Of a DNA stretch of 64,000 nt, positions 52,901 to 61,900 are shown piece after piece. The stretch comes from Inia geoffrensis (Eukaryota; Chordata; Mammalia; Artiodactyla; Iniidae): the NCBI GenBank assembly GCA_036417435.1, contig CM070904.1, forward strand, positions 39,094,408 to 39,158,407, written 5' to 3'. Position 1 is the stretch's first letter. Every line of letters starts with the position of its first letter. Position numbers and translations under genes: made by a program. The notes below the pieces were generated by a model. It was not told where the DNA came from. It saw only the letters and a list, made by a program, of their open reading frames with translations, and did not search any database.

Positions 52901-55900
52901 GATGTTTACTCTTGGGTCATTTGCCAGCCTCTGCTTAGCTGGATTCTCTCTTGGCTGATTACTGGGAACCTAGTGATTTAGCCTAGGGGCAGTCCAGGCT
53001 CCCTTTAGCAAACGAGAGGTGGAGATCAATGGATTTTATATTGAGAATCCACCATGATTGAGAAATGAATATATAATATAGTCTCTTTTGTAAGGCATGA
53101 AATACTACATGCTAGCTACTTCCTAGGGTGAATTTCTAGGCTTTAAAATTTTTTTCAAGTTTCTGTTAGCTTGAGAGCTATCACTAGTTTGCTGTTACTG
53201 TTGGTGAATTATGGACTAGGGGGATAAAATAAATTTTGATCTTTTAATTTTATTTGGTCCATCTCAGTTGCCTTATCTATAGAAACCTAGTTTTGATTTA
53301 TCAATGTGGCTACAGTATAAAAAAGTATAAAAATATGAATATCTGAAGCAATTTTACTAAGCTGTTTTTCCCACTACTATATTTGATAGATTAGCAAGTG
53401 GACCGCCAGATCTAAGATGTTGTTTACTGCATCAGAAACTACAGGTAAATATTTCCCAGTGACAGTATATAAATGTGGTCTTGGTTCAGTCGGAGCTTAT
53501 TCTGATATTAAATGTGATAATGGATTATAGGCTATTCTCATTGTGGTGCTGTAGGTTACTTAAGTCATTGTCATTCACAACAAGGTCCAGGGAAAGGGTG
53601 GAGAATGAAAATAAAATATTCAAGTAGTGGATAGATTTTTATTTTCCTGTAACCATCACTGACGGAACGGCTATTTCCTCAGTCCTTGTCCTCCCCAAGG
53701 AAAAACTTCAGTCGAGAGACACAGAGCAGTTTTAAGCAGCAGAAGTTTTATTAAGCAAAGCGGAAGTACACTCCTGAGAAAGGATGAGAGCGGGCTGTCT
53801 GGAAACCAGAAGCCATCCTGCAGTGCGGATAGGGTTGGTTTTCAGGCGGAAAGTCCCTTCATGTGTCATTTGACTGACAAGTTGATTGACAGCTTTAGGT
53901 TACGTAACTTTTCTCCTTGTGCGCAGGCGCTTAACGCATAAGCACCCAAGTGAAACCTATGGGCGTGGGGGGAAAACTGTAGTGCTCATTTATTACAAAT
54001 ACGGCAAAATGAGCCCTGGGTTACTTTGAATCACCTTTTAGGTCTTGGTGCTCCTGCGCCAACCTATGCTGGTGGGTTTTATCTAGGTTGGTCGTAATAA
54101 GGCTGGAAACTTAGCAGTCCTTGACCACAAAAGGGAGGATCTCTGGGCATGTTCTGATCGCCGGTGTCCAGGTTGGGGAGAGAAGGATGACCCTGTCCAG
54201 AATGGGGCAGGGACCTGCTCATGTCTGACTAACTGCCTAACAATTCAAATATGAATGTTTTTTCAGATGTTAAATTGTTGTATTGAACGAAAGAAGGCAC
54301 GTGATGAGGGGAGAAAGACAAGTCCTTCAGATAATGTAACTAATACATATTCAGGGGATGCTGGAAAATCTGGAGACCAGCTGGGGCCAGACAATCTAAA
54401 AGATATGGATAAGGAAAAGGGAGAGGTGGGAAAATCATGGGATTCTTGGAGTGACAGCGAGGAAGAATTTTTTGAATGCTTAAGTGATACTGAAGAACTT
54501 AAGGGAAATGGACAAGAGAGTGGCAAGAAAGGAGGACCTAAGGAGATGGCAAGTTTAAAGCCAGAAGGACGACTCCATCAGCATGGGAAACTTACACTGC
54601 TACATAATGGAGAACCTCTGTATATTCCAGTGACCCAGGTAGGACATGGACTGGTTCTTTATTTTTTGTTGGTTATATAACTTTATCCTAGTAAGAAATA
54701 ATTGCTTTGGGTAGAGGCAATTCTTTAAACAGTTCTATGTTCAGAGATCTATAAATTTGACTATTGGGGCTTTTAGGTCTACTATTTGTACAACTGAGAA
54801 ATGTTTTGAAGTTTCAGTAGATAGTAGCTCATCATGTATACGGTGATCTATTAGTTCATCTTAAACTTAGTGGTGGGTACTCAGATGTTTAAAAAAACAA
54901 AATCCAAAAATATTGGAAGAACAAAAGTAAAAATTCTTTAATTACATAATTAGTTTTTTTCTGTTCTGATATGCAGTTTGAATCCATTTTATACCATTAG
55001 GAAGTAGAATAGCAACAACTCAAAACCTAAGGAAGAGCAATAGTTTTTGTTGGATTTTTTTGCATAGGTAATAAGTGAATACATTTTATTGTGAAAAACT
55101 CAACCTAGGAAAAGTAAAAGCCACCACCCACTAATTCCAATTCTCATCTGTAGAAGTAACCACTGTTATTGGTTTGGGTTATAATTTCTTACACCTGTTT
55201 CTATGCTTTGATGTATGTATGTGTATGCATATGATACATAGTTTTGTGGATTTTTAAAAATGTGTGCATTGGTGCGTAGTTTTTTAACCTAATGTGTCTT
55301 GAAGATCTCTTCATGTCATAACATGTAGATCTACTTCATCTCTTTAATTGCTGTATAATATTCCACGGCATGGAAGAGCAATAAGCTTATTGAACCATTA
55401 CCCTCTTAATGCACAATGTTATTTGCAGCTTATTGCTATTACAGTGCTACAGTAATGTAGCAGATTCTTGTAGTTTTTCATATATTATCTGTTCACATAT
55501 AAGTGTTTCTCTAAGGAAGAACTGAGAAATGGAATTTCTAGAAAAACAGATATATAAGCTATAAAATTCCTCTTCAAAAGGGCTGTACCTATTTTATACC
55601 CTGTCATTGATGAATATAGGAGTAAGGGAATAACATTCTCTCCTCAACTTTCCTTTTACACTTTCTTCCTCCATAAATACGTATTGAGTGTCTAATATAT
55701 GCCAACCACTGTCCTAGGCCTTAGGATTTTAGTAGCAAACTATATAGTAAGGTTCTTGCACTCACGTTACTTGTATTCATATTTAATTTAATTTTTTTTA
55801 ATTGACATTACCAGTCAAAAAAATTTTTGCCAATACGATGGGCAAAAGTGGTATCTCAGTGTTCTAGATTGTAGTTCCCTGATTTTTGATGAACCTAAGT

Positions 55901-58900
55901 ATCTTTTAATATGTTTATGCCATCCTTTCCTGTGAATTGCATTCCATTTTTCTTTTAGGTTGCTGTCCTATTCTTATTGATTTATATGAGTCCTTCATAT
56001 ATTAGATATAAATCCTCTGTTATATACATTGTGTATGTTTTCTCCTATTTTAACATATTTGTTTACTTATCTGTTGAGTTAATTATAACTAAAGTGCACA
56101 AATCTTAAGTGTACAGCTTGGTGAGTTTTTTCATATTTAAAAACCCATGTAAAACTAATAGAATGTTATATGTCAATTATATATCAATAAAAAAATTAAC
56201 TCAGAAAAATAAAAAAATATAAAAATAAAAACTCATGTAACTACCACCCATATCAAGATATAGAAAATTCTCAATATCCTAGAACAGCAATAATCAGTAG
56301 AACTTTCTGTGAAGATGGACACGTATATTTTCTGTGTTCTCTAGTACTATAGCCATTATCTATATGTAGCTATTGAGTGCTTGAAATGTGGCTAGTGCAA
56401 CTAAGGAACTGAATTTTTAATTTAATCTTTTAAAATTTGAATAGGCAGATGTATTGAGTACTCGCCTCCAGGTAACTCTTTTTTCCAACTTATATCAGCA
56501 TAGGTTAATTTTGTCAATTTTTGGATATCATAAATGTAATCATACTTTGCTTGCTCTTTTGTATATGAATGGAATTATGTACTCTTGTGTTGTGCTTTTT
56601 TACATAACAACTGTCTGTGAGATTCATCTGTGTCATTATATGAATCAGTATTTATGCATGTTTTATTACTTTACAGTATTCTGTTATATGAATGTGCCAC
56701 TCAATTCTTATATTGCTTATCCATTCACCTGCTGATGCAATTTGAGTTGTTTACAGTTTGAGCTATTATAAACAAACGAAAATTCTTATGTGTCTTTTGG
56801 TGAACATAACTCATTTTCCTTTGGATATATTCTTAAGAGTAGAATTGTTGGGCCATGTGGTAGCAATATGTTTGAGCTTTAGTAGATATTGCTAAACAGT
56901 CTCCCAAAGTGGTTGAACTAATTTACATTCCCTCCAACAATGCATAATAATTGTGGTTTATTCCACATAATCTCTTACATTTGGTGCGTCAGGGGTCCCA
57001 ATACCACTCCCAGGTTTGGTGATTTGCTTGGAGGACTCACAGGACTCAGTATATAGTCTTGCTCACAGCTGTAACTTAATAGAGCAAAGGGACACAAAGT
57101 AAAATCAGTGAAAGGAAATGGCACATAGGACAGAGTTCAGAGGATATCAAGCACAAGCTTACAAGAGTCTCCTCACAGTACAGTCACACAAGATGCACTT
57201 AACTCCACAACTGATCGTGACCACATGTGAAATGTTATCTATTAGGGAAACTTGTCAGAGGCTCAGTGCTCAGGGTTTTTTTTACTGGGGCCTGGTCACA
57301 AAGCACCCTCTGCCTAGCATGTGCCAAAATTCCAGACTCCCAGAAGGAAAGCAGGTATTCAGCATAAACCATATTGTTTGCACAAAGAGTTTACGCGTAG
57401 TGAACCATTTTTATCAGTTTGGAGTATGGTGGGACTCTGCCAGAATCCAGGTTCCCAGAACCCAGGTTCCCAGAACCCAGCCGAGGGCCAACTTTGCAAA
57501 CAGGCCTTTCGGAGGATAATAGTCTAAGGCCTGCTATGTTAACTCTTCTCTGCACACTTGATAATTTAAATCATTTAAATTTTTGCCTTTCTGAGGGGTA
57601 TGTGGTAGTATCTCATGCTTTCACATTTCCCTGATGAATAATGACACTGAACACATTTTCATATATTTATTGCCCACTTGGATATTTTCTTGGTCAAGTG
57701 CCTGTTCAAGACCTTTACCTATGTTTTCAAAATTAGTCATCTTTTTCCCTATTGCTTTGTAGGAATTCTTCATATATTCTGGATATGAGTTCTGAGGTGT
57801 ATATATCTGTATCTGTCTGTCTGTCTATAACAAATAATTTCTCCTAGTTGGTGGCTTGCCTGTTCACTTTCTTAATGATGCCTTTTGTTGAATAGGCATT
57901 TTTAATTTTAATAAGGTCTGATCTACCAGTATTTTTCTTATGTGGATATTGCTTTTGTCTCCTGTTAAGAAATTAACTACCCCAAGGTCCTGGAGATATT
58001 CTCTTGTGTTTTCTTCTGGAAGCTTTATGGTTTTACCTATCACATTTATGTTTGTGATCCACCTCAAATTGACTGTGATTGGTGTGTGGAAGAGATTAAG
58101 ATTCTCTATTTTCTGTAAGGGTGTACAGTTGTGTTCCAACACCATTATTCAGAAGACCTGCCTTTTCCCACGGAGTGGCAGTGACATCTTTGTTGTAAAT
58201 CAAGTGATAGTATGTGTGTTGGTCTCTTTCTGGACTATTTATTCTGTTAGTCTCTTTGCTTATCCTTGTGCCAGTAATGTATTGTCCTTATTACTATAGT
58301 TTTATAAAAATCTATCTTGTAGTTTAAATCTTCTTTGTTCTTCAAGATTATCTTGACGCCTCTTTTCCTTTTTATGTAAATTTGGGAAACTTGTTTGTCA
58401 GTTTCCACACATAAAATAATCCTGCTGGGATTTTAATTCATATTGTATCAAATTAGATTTAGAATTAGCGTTGCATTGCATTGGAGAGAATTGATATCTT
58501 AACAATATTGAGTCTCGTGACCATGAAATGTCTTTCATTTTATTGAATGTTCCTTTTACTTTCTCTTATCAGTGTTTTTTAGTTTTTAATGTAGAGGTTT
58601 TGCATATCTTTTATTAGATTTATGTCAAAATATAATATTTGTAATTTTTCAAATATTGTAAATGGTATTTTTAAATTTCATTTAAAAACATTTTCCCTGA
58701 TATGTAGAAATACTTTATTATTGTATATTGACCTTGAATCTAACAATCTTATTACATTCACTTATTGTTTCTAGTATATTTGGAGTTTTCTATACACACA
58801 GTCATGTTATCTGTTAATAGACAATTTGAATTTTGATTTTCTGGCCTGTACACTTTTTAATTCTTCTTCATTTCCTATTGTACTGGCTAGGACCCTCAGG

Positions 58901-61900
58901 TACAGTGTTGAACAGTGGACATCCTCCTCTTGTTCCCAATCTCAGAAGGAAAGCATGTGATAATCTTTGAGTGTATCTGGTGTGGGTATCATTTATCATA
59001 TGAAGGAAATTTTCTCCTATCCCTAGTTTCTGAGAGTTTTTTTCATGATCAGGTATTGTATTTTATCAAATGTTTGTCCTGCATATTGAGGTAATCATAA
59101 GATAATTGTGAGTTCTAAATGAAATAGTGAGTTTTAAATATGATAAGTGAATGATACCATGCCTAGTCCGAAATAAGTACTCAATTTTTGGCTATTCTTT
59201 TTTTTTTTTTTAAATTGGAGTAAAATTGCTTTATAATGTTGTGTTAGTTTCAGCTGTACAATGAAGTGAGTCAGCTATATGTATACCTATATCCCCTCCC
59301 TCTTGGACCTCCCTCCCACCCCCCAACCCATCCCACCCATCTAGGCCATCACAGAGCACCAAGCTGAGCTCCCTGTGCTGTACACCAGGTTCCCACTAGC
59401 TAGCTATTTTACACATGGTGGTGTATTTATGTCAAACCTAGTCTCCCAATTTTGTCCCACCCTCCCCTTCCCCCCAACCCCCCGCCATGTCCACATGTCT
59501 GTTCTCTACATCTACGTCTCTATTCCTGCCCTACGAATAGGTTCATCTGTACCGTTTTTCTAGATTCCACATATATGTGTTAATATATGGTATTCCTGGC
59601 TTACTTCACTCTGTATGACAGACTCTAGGCTATTATTCTTTTTTTTTTTTTTTAGGCTTTTATTCTTTTGAGGACTTTTTCTTATATAAGACCTAAGGGG
59701 CTAGTATCGTTTCTCAGGCTGCAAGGATTGACTTAAAGGTTTTTCAACCAGTTTTCATATTTTGAGATGGGTTGATCAGTTGTAATAATTGTGCAGTGGG
59801 ATGTTGGGATGATTGCTTGATGATTTTAAACGTGGATTCTCTTAACTTTTTTTCCCATGCTTATATTGTTTCTTTGCCAGGTGGCTGTCATTTATGACAT
59901 TAGTTTTGTTTGTTTGACAGGCCATATCTTTTTGCTTCTTTATATTATTTTAAAAGTAATTATATTTTAGATACTTCATCACTAACTGTTAGTACTAGGA
60001 CAGACTATTCTAATGCTAGAAACCAAGTGTATATTTTTTCAAATTTTGTTGGAGTGCATGCAGTTGGTATTGAGGTCTTGTGGCATAGACTGGGATGTAG
60101 GAATCTAGCGGAGCTAGATTTGTAGCCTGGCACCACCCTTATTTTTAGCTAGTATTGCTAGTAGAGGCTATGTTTCCTTTCTGAGCCTTGTTTTTCTCTC
60201 TTAAAAAAAATGTTTGCATTTTCTAGAATTTTATATAAATTTTATGTAATTACAGTATGGTTTTTGTGTGTGTGTGAATTCTTCTGGCATAATTATTTTG
60301 AGATTCATATATGTTGTTGTGTGTATAAGTAGTTCATTCATTTTTATTGCTTAGTAGTGTTCCTCAGCATGGATATAGCACAGTTCATCTATTCACTTTT
60401 TGATAGACTTTCCAAAAATGGGCATAAGGAAGCTTTTTATCTTGATTGTAGTGACTGCTTCATGGGTATGTAGTTAACAAATGTACCCTTTAAATTACTG
60501 TATGTTGATTATACTTCAAAAAATACTGTTTAAAAATTTTTCATATGATCAGTGGTTGACAAGAAGAAAAAAATGAAAGTATTTCTGTCTTGTTCTAATG
60601 TATCTTCAGTTTGAAAACCCTATTTATTCATTTATTTAATAAACAAATATTAAATACTTTAAAAGCCAGTAATAGTTTGTATTACTCTGGGTTGTTCAGG
60701 GTTAAATTACATATCATATTTAAAGATATTTGGCATGTAAGTGTTTAGTGAAGTTTAATATTTTATGTGCTTTCTTTTTCCAAGTTTTAATTAACAGTAT
60801 ACTTCCTATTTTTAATGAACTTGTTGCATATATGTTGGTTTGATTGGGTTAATGAAGAGTCAGAGGAAGTTGTTCTGGAAGCTCAAGCTTTATTTTTCTT
60901 CAGAATGCTATGTCTTCCTCATTTATTTCAGATGCTTTAGTTTCCACATTTAAATTTGTAATCCAAATCTGGAATAATTTAAACTTACTTTTCTCTCAAC
61001 ATGCATCTTATGTATTTAGAAATTAATTTTTGTCTTACCTTTAGGTAAATCGGGGCAAATTTTTAATCTGTTTTACTTTCTTACTTTAAAGTTAATCTTA
61101 TTTGAATTATAACCGTTGTATATGTACTTATAGAAAATGTTTGGAATTCAAAATGATCCCAGTTGAAACCATTATAATTTCAAACTTTAGAAATTAGCTT
61201 AAAATGTGCTGTTAATCCATTGCCACTACACCAGAAAGAAAAAGCAAATAATAAGACTTTATATAGGTCCCACTTCTAAGAATTTAAATACACTCCCTTA
61301 TTCCTTTCATGTAGACTTAGGTCAACCTAAAATTTATGGCTAGGAAAGGCTTAAAAATTTTACTCAAAATTTTAGAGCCGGGGCTAGAAGAGAAATTTGT
61401 AGAGAATCTGTTAAAGCAGGAGTTCTTAGGTAGTGGATTAGATCCAAACTAATAGTTCTCAAAGCCAGCGTTAGATAGATGTCCTAGATTCTCCCTTCAG
61501 TTTGCCACCTGAGAGTTTGCCACTTTGATGATGTTGGGCAAGATGCTATCTCTGCATTCAGTTTCACCACATGTAAAATGCACTGATGACTTCTCAGTGA
61601 TTAGCGATGAGATCATGTGTATGAGAAAGCTTTGGGCATATTCAGAAATGGTACATATAAGAATGTGTGGCCCTCATGCTCTTTGCTGCTTGTGTTCCTC
61701 TTGATCAAGTTTTTCACTTACAGTTGGCCAGAGTTCCCAGGTGGGAGGGGTAGTCAGTATCCTTTCAGTATCTCCTCCCTTCCCTCAGGAGGCTAAAGGA
61801 CAATGAAAAGGAGTTCCTTTTTAATGGAAATAATGAGGGCCTCTGCTCCTGAGTATACCGCTTCATTGGAGATTCATGTTATTTTTGAATCTGAGGAATT

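Noticed and set aside
57118..57519. 133-codon + strand frame
   Set aside because: It lies entirely within the MLT2-like LTR and includes its tandem duplication; no known protein similarity.
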